In this document: positions 43,964 through 52,674 of the stretch, piece after piece | Position numbering within the stretch: position 1 is the first letter of the stretch | How the letters are laid out: each line of letters begins with the position of its first letter | Source of the DNA: Acidobacteriota bacterium | GTDB lineage: Bacteria; Acidobacteriota; Terriglobia; Terriglobales; Acidobacteriaceae | Reading direction: 5' to 3' | Length of the DNA: 64,000 nucleotides | NCBI GenBank assembly: GCA_021800255.1 | Contig: JAJYZC010000008.1 | Span: 1-64,000 of the forward strand | Translations under genes and position numbers: made by a program | Notes under the pieces: model-generated | What the model saw: the letters and a program-made list of their open reading frames with translations, nothing else | Databases searched by the model: none | What the model was told of the DNA's origin: nothing

Positions 43964-46900
43964 TCAGTAGAACAGCTTGAGCGCGAGCTGCAGCGTGCGC
44001 GCGCCGTTATTCTCGTTGCTGTTTCTAGTGGCCGAGATACTGCTGAAATTAGCGGTTTGGAAGTCCAACTGTCCCGGTTGCGCGAAGGGCGGAGTATTCG
44101 TTGTGTTGAAGGCTTCGGCGCGGAACTGCACGTACATGGACTCCCTTACGTTAAAGTCCTTGACTACCGACGAATCCAGGTTGGCGAAGTGGGGCCCTCG
44201 CACCTGCTGCACCTCTCCGCCGAGCGGCCTGTAATCGGTTTGCCCGACCGTTGCCGCCAAGGGCGGTAGGGTGAAGGCGTTGGGATTGAGCCACTGCCTG
44301 TAATTGTGCGGACCTGTGTAGAGGCCCTGTCCGCCGACCACATCGGCGACGCAACCAAAGTCGGCCGTAGTCGCGGTGGGGCACGTGACGCTAAGCGGCT
44401 GCCCGCTCTGGAAGGTATAGAAGCCATTGAGCTCCCATCCGCCCAGAACGGCGTCCTCAATGCGGTTCATTGAAGCCCCAAATTGCTTGCCGCGGCCCAC
44501 GGGCAGGTCGTAGGTGCCGGAGATGTGCCACAGGTCGGTGGCGTCGGTGTCGCAAAGGCCATAGTCGCCCTTGATCCCGAAGCCGGGCAGCCACTGGGCC
44601 CGGTAATTGCCGAAGCTATATTGCGACGCCTGTGTGTGTTGATTGGCAAAGCACTTGCTCCAGGTGTAGTCGGCCAGCATCGTGAGACCATAACTGGTCT
44701 GATGCTGATAGGTGATCTGCATGGAGTTGTAACTGCTGTTAGCGTTGGTGGTTTCATAGGTAGCGTTGCGCGCGAAGTTTGGGTAAGGAATGGAGCTTTG
44801 GACGAGGTTGGATTGGTTGGGTGGGATGATCTGGGTGTTGCTGTTGTTGTAGCCCAGGTTGTCGAGGTGACGGCCCTGCGTGCCCACATATCCCACTTGG
44901 ATGGCGTCGTGGCCGGTGAACTGATCCTCGATGGTCAGGTTCTCGGTCTGCACCATAGGAGTCTCATAGTTGTACTGGCGCCCATAGAGGCTCAGGCCCA
45001 CATTATCGGGGTTGGTGTAAGGCGTGGGGCTTTGCAGCACGGTAGGATTGCTGAAGTTGAACTGCGTGAAGGCGTATTCCATGGTCGCCGGCTGGCCAGG
45101 GCTGCCGACCAGCAGCGGGTGATTGGAGTCTTGAGCGGGAATCGTCTGGGTGTACACAAAGGGATAGTTGGTGCCCAGCGTGCCTCCGTAGCCAAGGTTG
45201 CCCAGGGCGCCGTAGGCCGTGCCGAACCCTCCGCGCAGCACCAGATCCGGCTTCAGGCGGTAGGCAAATCCTACCCTGGGCGCAAAGTTGGTTTTTTGCG
45301 CATTGCCCAGATCAAGCCCTGAAACGCAGTCGATTTTGATGTTGCTTGCGGCCGCCGCGTTGTTGAAGAGGGCGGCTCGCTGCGTCTGGCAGCCCTTGGT
45401 GGAGATGTAGTAGGTGCCGCTGGGTCCGTTGCCGCCCACGGGGATGAAGTTGGCCTGGTAGCCGCGCGTCTCGGCGTAGGGGGTGAAGTAATCCCAGCGC
45501 ACGCCCAGATTAAGTGTGAGCCTGGGATTGAATTTCCAGTCGTCCTGAAAATATGCGCCGGTGTACCAACGATGGTCGTCGGTAGCGGAGATATTGGAGG
45601 CGGAGAACTGGCTCATGCCGCCTACGTCGTTTACGCCGTTGCCTACGGTGTACTCGTAGGCCGCGGGCGCCACCAGCAGGTCGCCTAGGCCGTTCAATCC
45701 GTTTCCGGTGACGGCAATGCGGTTGGGAATGTCAGTATACATCCCGTTGAAGTTGAGATCGCCGCGGCCCTGGGGCGGTTGTGAGATGTCGCCCTCCAGG
45801 TCGTCCACCTGAATTCCCGTCTTCAGGGTGTGGTTGCGGATGATCTTGGTGACGGCGTCCACACCCTCCAGGCTCCAGACATACTGCAGCGTGGGGGTGT
45901 AGTTGCCTACGCCGATATGCGTGAGGCCGGCAATGTTTGTGGGCGGAAGACCGCCGTTGTTGGCTACCTGGGGAATGCCTTGGATGCCGTACTGCGCCGG
46001 AATTCCAAACTGGTTGCCCCACACGGACCGCTGGAGCTTGTCGCTATGCACCATGCCCACGTGCATCTCATTGGTGAAGGTGGGGGTGAAGATGTGCGTA
46101 TAACCCACCGCCCAAGCATAGGCCGGCAAGCTGTCCACGCGGCCGCCGGTTTCTCCCACCGCTACGCCGGGAAAGTTCGACGGCACGTCAGCGGTATACA
46201 GGCTCCGGTCATAGACGCCAAACAAGCTGTCTTTGGAGCTGAGGTTGGCGTCGATGCGGACGTCCCAGGTGTCGGTATTCTTGTCCTCGATGGGAACGTA
46301 GCTGGAATAATTGTTGACCAGGCCTGTGGATTCGGGCTTGGGATAGACGCCCAGCAGCTTGACGGCGTTCGGGTCTTGGCGGCTGGTGGGGATGACGTTG
46401 AGGCTGGAGAGCGGGACTCCGCCGGAGTCCTGGGTAAAGTCGGTCCTGGTGAGGCCGACGAAGCTGGTACAACCGCCGCCGGCGGTGCAGTTGTAGAAGG
46501 GATCGCGCACGTAAGCGTTGGGCGTGCCCGTCATTCCGGTCACCGGATCGACGCCCGTGGCGGAAAGCTGCCGCGTGGTGGCCGGATCGAAGATGGTGCC
46601 GTTTGAAAAGATTCTTCCCAGAGCATCCTTGGGGCAGCCGCTGGTGTTGGTAGCATTGCACTGGCTGCCGTAGTTGTCGGCGATGTTGTCCTGGAGGTTG
46701 GTGAAGCCGCTGCTGATCATGTTGTTAGTGGGCACGGTCTCGCCGCCTGCTGGTTCAGGCAGCGCATAACGTCCGCCCTGGTAATCGGCAAACCAAAAGA
46801 GCCGGTTTTTGCCGTGGATCGCGTGCGGGATGATCACCGGGCCGCCGGCGGTGAAACCGAAGAGATTCTGGTGATAGGAAGGAACCGGTCCGGCCTTGCA

Positions 46901-47797
46901 TACGCCGCCGCTGCATGTGCGGTTGAAAAAGTAGTTGGCGTTAAGGTCGTTGTTGCGCACGTACTCCCACAGGTCGCCGTGCAGACTGTTGGTGCCTGAT
47001 TTGAGGGCCGCATTGATGACCCCGCCGGTGGAGTGGCCGAACTCGGCGTTGAAGTCGCCGCTTTGCAGAGTGAATTCCTGGATAGCGTCAGGCGGCGGCA
47101 CGATGGCCGCGTTGGTGCCCGTATAGTTGCCGCCATAGATCTCAATGTTGTCGTTGATACCGTTGAGACGGAAGTCGTTCTGCCAGTCGTTGACGCCGTT
47201 CACCGAGAAATAGGCGGACTCGGAACTGCCTGCGTCGGGCGTGATGCCGCTCGCCGAACCGTTGGAAGCGGGCGGAGCAGTGAAGACGCCAGCGGCAAGC
47301 TGGGCCAGCGAACCCCAGTCACGGGTGGCCAGCGGCAACTCATTCACAGTCTGGTTTGTGATCACCTGGCCCACCAGCGCGTTCGCCGTATCGAGCAGCG
47401 GCGCAGCCGCGGTTACAGTCACGGTTTGCTGCACAGTGCCGGTGGCGAAATGAATGTCCACGGTCAATACCCGTTGCACCTGCACCACCAGGCCGCGTAC
47501 TACATACCTCCGGAAGCCGGTCGATTCGGCCTCCAGGGTGTATTTGCCAACCATCAGGCCAGGAAAAACATACGTCCCCGTAGCCGTAGAGGCTGTGATA
47601 CTTCTCACGTTGGTTGCATCGTTGGTCAACACGAGCCTGGCGTGTGGAACCACCGCGCCGCTTGGATCCTCGACGGTCCCGGTAATTTCACCCGTGTCAA
47701 GCTGCGCCACGGCGCGGCTCGGCAGACTGAGCAGCAGGAGAATTCCGAGCGCAAGGCCCCAGAAATTCCTCACCCTCCCAAATGGACGCATTGTCAT
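43964..47797 (-). CDS. TonB-dependent receptor, Oar-like, large
   Basis: 1277 residues; AGGAGG sits five bases before ATG. Signal peptide (FWGLALGILLLLSLPSRAVAQ), CarboxypepD_reg domain (GEITGTVEDPSGAVVPHARL, ~37-115), plug (~125-260, TNQTVNELPLATRDW, GGVINAALKSGTNSLHGDLWEY) and a long Oar-type barrel with DYTWSKCF and LNLGVRWDYFTPY near its C-terminal half, ending LQLALKLFY. Typical for acidobacteria, where such receptors import oligosaccharides or peptides. Downstream mannosidase suggests a mannose-containing glycan. A perfect 22-bp palindrome lies upstream. Confidence 0.88.
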   Translation of the reverse strand: MTMRPFGRVRNFWGLALGILLLLSLPSRAVAQLDTGEITGTVEDPSGAVVPHARLVLTNDATNVRSITASTATGTYVFPGLMVGKYTLEAESTGFRRYVVRGLVVQVQRVLTVDIHFATGTVQQTVTVTAAAPLLDTANALVGQVITNQTVNELPLATRDWGSLAQLAAGVFTAPPASNGSASGITPDAGSSESAYFSVNGVNDWQNDFRLNGINDNIEIYGGNYTGTNAAIVPPPDAIQEFTLQSGDFNAEFGHSTGGVINAALKSGTNSLHGDLWEYVRNNDLNANYFFNRTCSGGVCKAGPVPSYHQNLFGFTAGGPVIIPHAIHGKNRLFWFADYQGGRYALPEPAGGETVPTNNMISSGFTNLQDNIADNYGSQCNATNTSGCPKDALGRIFSNGTIFDPATTRQLSATGVDPVTGMTGTPNAYVRDPFYNCTAGGGCTSFVGLTRTDFTQDSGGVPLSSLNVIPTSRQDPNAVKLLGVYPKPESTGLVNNYSSYVPIEDKNTDTWDVRIDANLSSKDSLFGVYDRSLYTADVPSNFPGVAVGETGGRVDSLPAYAWAVGYTHIFTPTFTNEMHVGMVHSDKLQRSVWGNQFGIPAQYGIQGIPQVANNGGLPPTNIAGLTHIGVGNYTPTLQYVWSLEGVDAVTKIIRNHTLKTGIQVDDLEGDISQPPQGRGDLNFNGMYTDIPNRIAVTGNGLNGLGDLLVAPAAYEYTVGNGVNDVGGMSQFSASNISATDDHRWYTGAYFQDDWKFNPRLTLNLGVRWDYFTPYAETRGYQANFIPVGGNGPSGTYYISTKGCQTQRAALFNNAAAASNIKIDCVSGLDLGNAQKTNFAPRVGFAYRLKPDLVLRGGFGTAYGALGNLGYGGTLGTNYPFVYTQTIPAQDSNHPLLVGSPGQPATMEYAFTQFNFSNPTVLQSPTPYTNPDNVGLSLYGRQYNYETPMVQTENLTIEDQFTGHDAIQVGYVGTQGRHLDNLGYNNSNTQIIPPNQSNLVQSSIPYPNFARNATYETTNANSSYNSMQITYQHQTSYGLTMLADYTWSKCFANQHTQASQYSFGNYRAQWLPGFGIKGDYGLCDTDATDLWHISGTYDLPVGRGKQFGASMNRIEDAVLGGWELNGFYTFQSGQPLSVTCPTATTADFGCVADVVGGQGLYTGPHNYRQWLNPNAFTLPPLAATVGQTDYRPLGGEVQQVRGPHFANLDSSVVKDFNVRESMYVQFRAEAFNTTNTPPFAQPGQLDFQTANFSSISATRNSNENNGARTLQLALKLFY

Positions 47798-47915
47798 CTT
47801 TACCTCCTGTTCAAAAAGAGTGTTGTGATATGCAGGGCTCTACTCTTGATTCTCTGAGCTTGCGGCAGGACACTAGCATTGTTCTTTGCCGCCCGGAAAG
47901 TGTTTACCCGCAAGG

Positions 47916-47937
47916 CCACATGTGTATACACATGTGG
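47916..47937. promoter_or_regulatory. perfect 22-bp palindromic operator upstream of TonB receptor 2
   Basis: The half-site CCACATGTGTA is followed directly by its exact reverse complement. It lies 119 bases before the receptor ATG and 279 bases before the divergent regulator-like gene at 48216, in the only long gap (47798-48215) of this locus. Near the receptor side TAGTGT (complement of 47871-47876) could be a -10. A perfect palindrome of this size strongly suggests a dimeric repressor or activator; the protein is not identified. Confidence 0.65.
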
Positions 47938-48215
47938 GTGCTATGGTTAACCTTCTGCACGCAAAAGAATTACACACAATTTTAAATGTTGATGATGGCG
48001 CGAATATGCTAGACTGAACCCGCTTGTTAGAGATGGAGATTTTGCTCTTGTAGCCGAGAACTCAGATCTGTGTCTGTTCTCCATTTGCGCTTCGGAGTGA
48101 ATTCTCCGAAAAAGTGTAGAGAAAAAATTGCGCATTCCAGGTTCGCGAAGGGGATTCCATCACCGCGGCAATTAGGACGCGGTTTTTTCCCCTTGATAGC
48201 TGCCGGGAGGCGACC

Positions 48216-49586
48216 ATGATGGAGCAGTCTGGCGTAGTATCGCAAAGAACAAAGATGCCGGCTGAGGCGGATGGGGTACCCGCTGACTTGAAGAGCGACC
48301 CACGGTGGGAGCTCGTGCAGCGCGTGATTGCAGGAGCCTCCTTTGCACGCTCGCCTTACCTCTCCCGGTTTCTTCTCTTCGTGGCGGCGGAAACTCTCGA
48401 AGGGCGGGAAAGGGAGATTACCGAGCATCAGATTGGCGTGCAGGTCTTTGGCCGGCCGTCCGACTACCGCACCATTGAGGACAATATCGTCCGCACTTAC
48501 GCCCGCCAGTTGCGCAAGCGGCTTACCGAATACTTCGCCGGGGAAGGCAGCGCCGAGGAATGGCGCATCCACATTCCCTTGGGCGGGTACGTGCCGGCGT
48601 TCACGCTGGCAGCGGAGGGCAATCGAACCGAGCCGGAACAGCCCTTGCAACCCACAGTCAAAATCCATGCCGTGCATGCCGCAGCGTGGGATAAGCCAGC
48701 GGATGCTGTCCTCAAACCCGCTGTCTGGCGGCGGCAGAAGCTCGCCTGGGGACTGGTACTCGCGGTTTACAGCGCGGCGCTGATCGGGCTCACGCGGCTC
48801 GTAACCCGTCCTCCGGCGCCGCAGCCGGCTGCCGAGCCGGCGCACGTGTTGTGGTCCGCACTCTTCAGTGGGCCGCAAAACACCTATATCGTGCCCTCCG
48901 ATGCCGGCTTCAATTTGATCGAGGATCTCGCCCATCGCCCCATTCCGCTGGCGGACTATATGCAGGGCGCCTACGATACGCTGCCGCTGCACGGCCTGGA
49001 CGCACATAGCGCCGAAGACCTGCGCTCGCAGGAGCTTGTTCCGTTTCTCGATGCGGAGTTCGTATCCACGCTGGCCCGCCTGCCTGAAGCCAATCCCGGA
49101 CGCGCTTTCATCCGCTTTCCACGCGACCTGCGGCTGAACGACCTGAAGACCGCGAATGCCGTGATCCTGGGTTCGGCGAGCAGCAATCCCTGGTCGGCCA
49201 TCGCAGAAAGCAGCGCCAACTTCCGCATCGTCGACAGGCCAGGAATGAAAGGCGCAGCCATCATCAATCTGAAACCGGAGCCGGGTGAAGCGGCTACCTA
49301 CGCCAGCCATTGGAACGAGCCGGTACATGAAACATACGCGCTCATTGCATTCCTCCCCAATTTGAGCGGCACGGGGCACCTGCTGGTGCTGCAGGGCCTG
49401 GATGTAGCCGGAACCCAGGCGGCTGCGGACATGCTGTTCCATCCTTCGGCTATTGACCCCATTCTCAAGCAAGCCACGCGCGAGGACGGCTCTTTGCGCC
49501 ACTTCGAGGTGTTGCTGCGCGCTACGAGCATCGAATCCAACTCCACCAGCCCGCAGGTCATCGCCACCAGATTTTATTATCCATAG
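48216..49586 (+). CDS. membrane-anchored regulator-like protein with N-terminal winged-helix-like domain
   Basis: 456 residues; GGGAGG six bases before ATG. Residues ~30-125 (SFARSPYLSRFLLFVAAETL, ITEHQIGVQVFGRPSDYRTI, DNIVRTYARQLRKRLTEYF, IHIPLGGYVPAF) form a domain seen in many acidobacterial proteins ahead of transmembrane and sensor or TPR parts, thought to be DNA-binding. One membrane span follows (LAWGLVLAVYSAALIGLTRLV, ~172-195), then a ~260-residue periplasmic domain without known motif. Divergent from TonB receptor 2, it resembles a ToxR-style one-component sensor of that locus; this is inference. Confidence 0.65.
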   Translation: MMEQSGVVSQRTKMPAEADGVPADLKSDPRWELVQRVIAGASFARSPYLSRFLLFVAAETLEGREREITEHQIGVQVFGRPSDYRTIEDNIVRTYARQLRKRLTEYFAGEGSAEEWRIHIPLGGYVPAFTLAAEGNRTEPEQPLQPTVKIHAVHAAAWDKPADAVLKPAVWRRQKLAWGLVLAVYSAALIGLTRLVTRPPAPQPAAEPAHVLWSALFSGPQNTYIVPSDAGFNLIEDLAHRPIPLADYMQGAYDTLPLHGLDAHSAEDLRSQELVPFLDAEFVSTLARLPEANPGRAFIRFPRDLRLNDLKTANAVILGSASSNPWSAIAESSANFRIVDRPGMKGAAIINLKPEPGEAATYASHWNEPVHETYALIAFLPNLSGTGHLLVLQGLDVAGTQAAADMLFHPSAIDPILKQATREDGSLRHFEVLLRATSIESNSTSPQVIATRFYYP

Positions 49587-49672
49587 CCATTCCGGTGGCC
49601 GCAGAGATATGGCGAATGCCCCTGCGCTCTGTCGCGGCAGCCTGCCGATCGGGGCCAAAAAGGCAGCGGCTG

Positions 49673-50251
49673 TTACCGGATCCACATCTGCGGGTTGCTG
49701 GTCGAGACAGCGCTCAGCCCTTGCGCCAGGAGTTCTTCGATTTCCTTCATCGTCTGAATAAGCCCGCCGCCTACCACCGGCAGATCGAGAGAGAGCGACC
49801 GCACCCGGGCCAGCATCTTTGGAGCTACCTGCGCGGGAAGAACCTCAAGCGCATGAACAGAGGTATTCTTCAACTGGCTTGTGATGGCCTCCATCGCCCC
49901 GCTATCCAGAAGAAATGTGCGCTGGATTCCGTATAAGCCAAGAGAAAGCGCATGACGCAAGGGCTCCAGGTGGGTTGAAATAATTCCCTGCGCGCCAACG
50001 CGCTTCATATAATTCACCGCATACCGGTCGCGCGAAAAACCGTTGAGCAGGTCGAGGTTGACGATAGGCAGCTTGCCCGCGATCAGTATCTTCTGGATCA
50101 TCTCCTCGCAGTTTTCAGGGTCGCCAGTCAGCAGATAAACCACCTTGCCCCCTGCGGTGATAGCTTGCTCTACAAGCTCCGGCTTGCGCACGGCAGGAAT
50201 GATGGGAGCATCCTTGCAAAATACTGCCAAAGGCGTCAGTTGTTTCTGCAT
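49673..50251 (-). CDS. glpP: glycerol-3-phosphate-responsive antiterminator
   Basis: 192 residues. APIIPAVRKPELVEQAI, VVYLLTGDPENCEEMIQKI, LPIVNLDLLNGFSRDRYAVNYM, GIISTHLEPLRHALSLGL, QRTFLLDSGAMEAITSQL and LPVVGGGLIQTMKEIEELL match GlpP, the RNA-binding TIM-barrel protein that with glycerol-3-phosphate allows read-through of the glpD leader terminator in Bacillus. ATG 50251 starts the homology; a longer frame to 50353 does not. Divergent from glpD, whose leader carries a suitable terminator. Confidence 0.9.
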   Translation of the reverse strand: MQKQLTPLAVFCKDAPIIPAVRKPELVEQAITAGGKVVYLLTGDPENCEEMIQKILIAGKLPIVNLDLLNGFSRDRYAVNYMKRVGAQGIISTHLEPLRHALSLGLYGIQRTFLLDSGAMEAITSQLKNTSVHALEVLPAQVAPKMLARVRSLSLDLPVVGGGLIQTMKEIEELLAQGLSAVSTSNPQMWIR

Positions 50252-50471
50252 CGTGGTTCTCGCTCTTCTTGCTAAAGCATGATGATGAGGCCGGCTTTGG
50301 TCGCCGCCACGCCATGTCTTCCATAGCGCACATCGCCTGTCAACCTGATACATCGCCTGCGCTTATCCTCGCCACCGAAGGGAAGCTGACAGGGTATGCA
50401 TCCGGTTTTCTTGAACGGCGAGATTGTACAGGCCCGCACCCCTTTTTCAAAAAAATCTTACCCCACTTTTC

Positions 50472-50500
50472 TTGACACCCATGTGCGCTTCTGCTAGTGT
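50472..50500 (+). promoter_or_regulatory. glpD promoter
   Basis: A perfect -35 TTGACA (50472-50477), a 17-base spacer and TAGTGT as -10 (50495-50500). Transcription would start near 50507, giving a leader of about 390 bases before the glpD GTG. Confidence 0.65.
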
Positions 50501-50525
50501 ACTGACTGCGGAAGAGGAAGAAGAG

Positions 50526-50605
50526 AAATCCACCGCTAAATATCATCCCTATCATGGAAACAGAGATGTTTTCTGTGGAGGGGTGGCATTTGGCGGTGGA
50601 TTTTT
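50526..50605 (+). terminator. leader terminator/antiterminator of glpD
   Basis: AAATCCACCGCTAAAT (50526-50541) pairs with ATTTGGCGGTGGATTT (50588-50603) over 16 positions with one T-G wobble; the 46-base loop contains a smaller ACAGA/TCTGT stem. It is followed by TTTTT-GC-TTTTT. It starts about 20 bases after the predicted transcription start, as expected for a GlpP-controlled terminator. The rest of the leader to 50897 has no gene. Confidence 0.65.
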
Positions 50606-50897
50606 GCTTTTTCCAATACTTTTTCAGGAAGGTTTTTTGAACCGTTCAAAGATTTTGAGTGAAAATGGCGAACAAATTCCATCCATGCTTGGCTCTCACA
50701 AGAGGGACGAGAACGGCACTTAACCGTTGTTTATCCGGGGTTTCGCGGGAGATCGAAGAGTATCGAGAGCAACGCAACCGCAGCTAAAAGCTCTTGGCGG
50801 GCCGGGGTGCAGGCATTCCGTACTCCATGTATGCGGCCGGGCGGCGGGCCGGCTCTGCCACTGCAAAGTTTTTACTTTTACGGCCGGGAGTTAGATT

Positions 50898-52478
50898 GTG
50901 ACCTCGAGAGAAGAAATTCTGCACCGGATCGGCCAACAGGCAGAGCCATGGGATGTGCTGGTGATTGGCGGCGGCGCCACGGGCTTGGGCGTCGCGGTTG
51001 AAGCCGCTGCCCGAGATTGCCGGACGCTGCTCATTGAGCGCTTCGACTTTGCCAAGGGAACATCGAGCCGCAGCACCAAGCTGGTCCACGGCGGAGTGCG
51101 CTATCTCCAGCAGCTTAACTTTACGCTGGTTCTCGATGCTCTGCGCGAACGCGGCCACATGCTGCGCAATGCGCCTCATCTGGTTCATAATCTGCCTTTC
51201 ATTGTTCCCGCCTACAATTATGGCCAGCTTCCCTACTATGGCCTTGGCCTCAAGGTGTATGAGTGGCTGTCCGGCAGACTGTCGCTCGGGCCTTCGCAAC
51301 TCCTTTCGCGCCGCGAGACTCTGGAAATGCTTCCCGGCCTTCATGAAAACGGCTTGCGCGGCGGCATCCTCTATCACGATGGCCAATTCGACGATGTTCG
51401 CTATGCGATTGCGCTCTTGCGCACCTTTCAGGACCTTGGCGGCACGGCCATCAACTATGTGGAGGCTATCCGGCTGCTCGAACGCAATGGCAAGATCATC
51501 GGCGCCCAGGCGCGAGATTGTGAAAGCGGTGCGGCCTTCGACCTCCAGGCCAAAGCCGTCATCAACGCTTGCGGGGTTCAAGCCGAGGAGACGATGGCCC
51601 TTGACGGCCGTTCTCATCCCTCGCTGCTGGCGGTTAGCCAGGGAACGCATTTCGTTTTGCCGCGCTCCTTTTTCCCCGCTCAAGCCGCTCTGATGATTCC
51701 CAGGACAGCCGATGGGCGTGTGCTGTTCGCAATCCCCTGGCATGGGGCGATCATCGTGGGAACCACCGATGAATCCGTCGATCGCGTCTCTACCGAACCG
51801 CGGGCATTGGCCTCAGAAAAAGAATTCCTTCTCGGCCATATTGCCCGCTGCTTCGAACGCCTACCGGCTCCCACGGAGATACTCAGCGTCTGGTCAGGCC
51901 TGCGCCCTCTGGTGCGCAAGGCGGGCATGAGAACTTCGCAGTTATCGCGCGATCATTTTGTTCTGGTGTCGCCATCGGGCCTGGTTACGGTTACCGGGGG
52001 AAAATGGACCACGTATCGGCGCATGGGCCAGGATGCAATGGATCGCGCTTCCAAATTTTTGGCGCTTCCCAGCCGGAAATCGCCGACTCTTGAGATGAAG
52101 CTGCATGGCTGGACATTGGAAATCGATCCGTTGGCGTCTGAATGGGAAAGTGTTTACGGCTCCGACCTGCCTCTGTTGCGGGCGCTTTCCGCTGCCCAGC
52201 CCGCGCTCGATGCGCCGCTACATCCCCGCCTGCCCTACAAGCAGCGCGAGGTTGTATGGGCCGCCCGCTATGAGATGGCGCGCACCGTTGAAGATATCCT
52301 TGCCCGGCGCACGCGCGCCTTGTTTTTGGATGCCCGGGCCGCCATCGAGGCAGCGCCTCTGGTCGCCAGCCTGTTAGCTCAAGAATTGAACAAAGACGAA
52401 ACTTGGAAAGCAACAGCGGTTGCCGCTTTTATCGAGACGGCAAAAGGTTACATCTACCATGAGGAGGAAGCAGCATGA
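50898..52478 (+). CDS. glpD: aerobic-type glycerol-3-phosphate dehydrogenase
   Basis: 526 residues, GTG start with GGGAG eight bases upstream. FAD site VLVIGGGATGLGVAVEAAAR, the GlpD signature FAKGTSSRSTKLVHGGVRYLQQ, IVGTTDES and VTVTGGKWTTYRRMGQDAMD. It oxidises sn-glycerol-3-phosphate to dihydroxyacetone phosphate and passes electrons to quinone at the inner membrane. The C-terminal DAO_C domain (~390-500) is present. Control by GlpP is suggested by the divergent glpP gene and the leader hairpin. Its TGA ends two bases before a family A repeat. Confidence 0.93.
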   Translation: MTSREEILHRIGQQAEPWDVLVIGGGATGLGVAVEAAARDCRTLLIERFDFAKGTSSRSTKLVHGGVRYLQQLNFTLVLDALRERGHMLRNAPHLVHNLPFIVPAYNYGQLPYYGLGLKVYEWLSGRLSLGPSQLLSRRETLEMLPGLHENGLRGGILYHDGQFDDVRYAIALLRTFQDLGGTAINYVEAIRLLERNGKIIGAQARDCESGAAFDLQAKAVINACGVQAEETMALDGRSHPSLLAVSQGTHFVLPRSFFPAQAALMIPRTADGRVLFAIPWHGAIIVGTTDESVDRVSTEPRALASEKEFLLGHIARCFERLPAPTEILSVWSGLRPLVRKAGMRTSQLSRDHFVLVSPSGLVTVTGGKWTTYRRMGQDAMDRASKFLALPSRKSPTLEMKLHGWTLEIDPLASEWESVYGSDLPLLRALSAAQPALDAPLHPRLPYKQREVVWAARYEMARTVEDILARRTRALFLDARAAIEAAPLVASLLAQELNKDETWKATAVAAFIETAKGYIYHEEEAA

Positions 52479-52480
52479 CC

Positions 52481-52587
52481 TAGTTCTTTGACCGCATGAA
52501 TTCGATCCTTCGAGTTGGTGCATTCCCAGGCCCCAAAGGGGACGTGGGGTCCCCACGATGGTGCAAAATCAAGCGGTCTGAGACCTA
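52481..52587. repeat. family A palindromic repeat, copy 3
   Basis: 107 bp starting two bases after the glpD stop: TAGTTCTTTGACCGC on the left, GCGGTCTGAGACCTA on the right, outer CTAG at both ends, a central hairpin around CCCCAAAGGGG and the shared GGTGCAAAATCA. Confidence 0.84.
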
Positions 52588-52674
52588 GCAGTACGATCCG
52601 GCTGGCTTGTTCTTGACAGGCGATAATCAAATATGTGATTCGGGAAGTGCATGGAATAGGAGGATGAGGGGTAA

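Noticed and set aside
50424-50723. 99-residue frame in the glpD leader
   Set aside because: It runs across the promoter and the terminator hairpin and contains no recognisable protein features.
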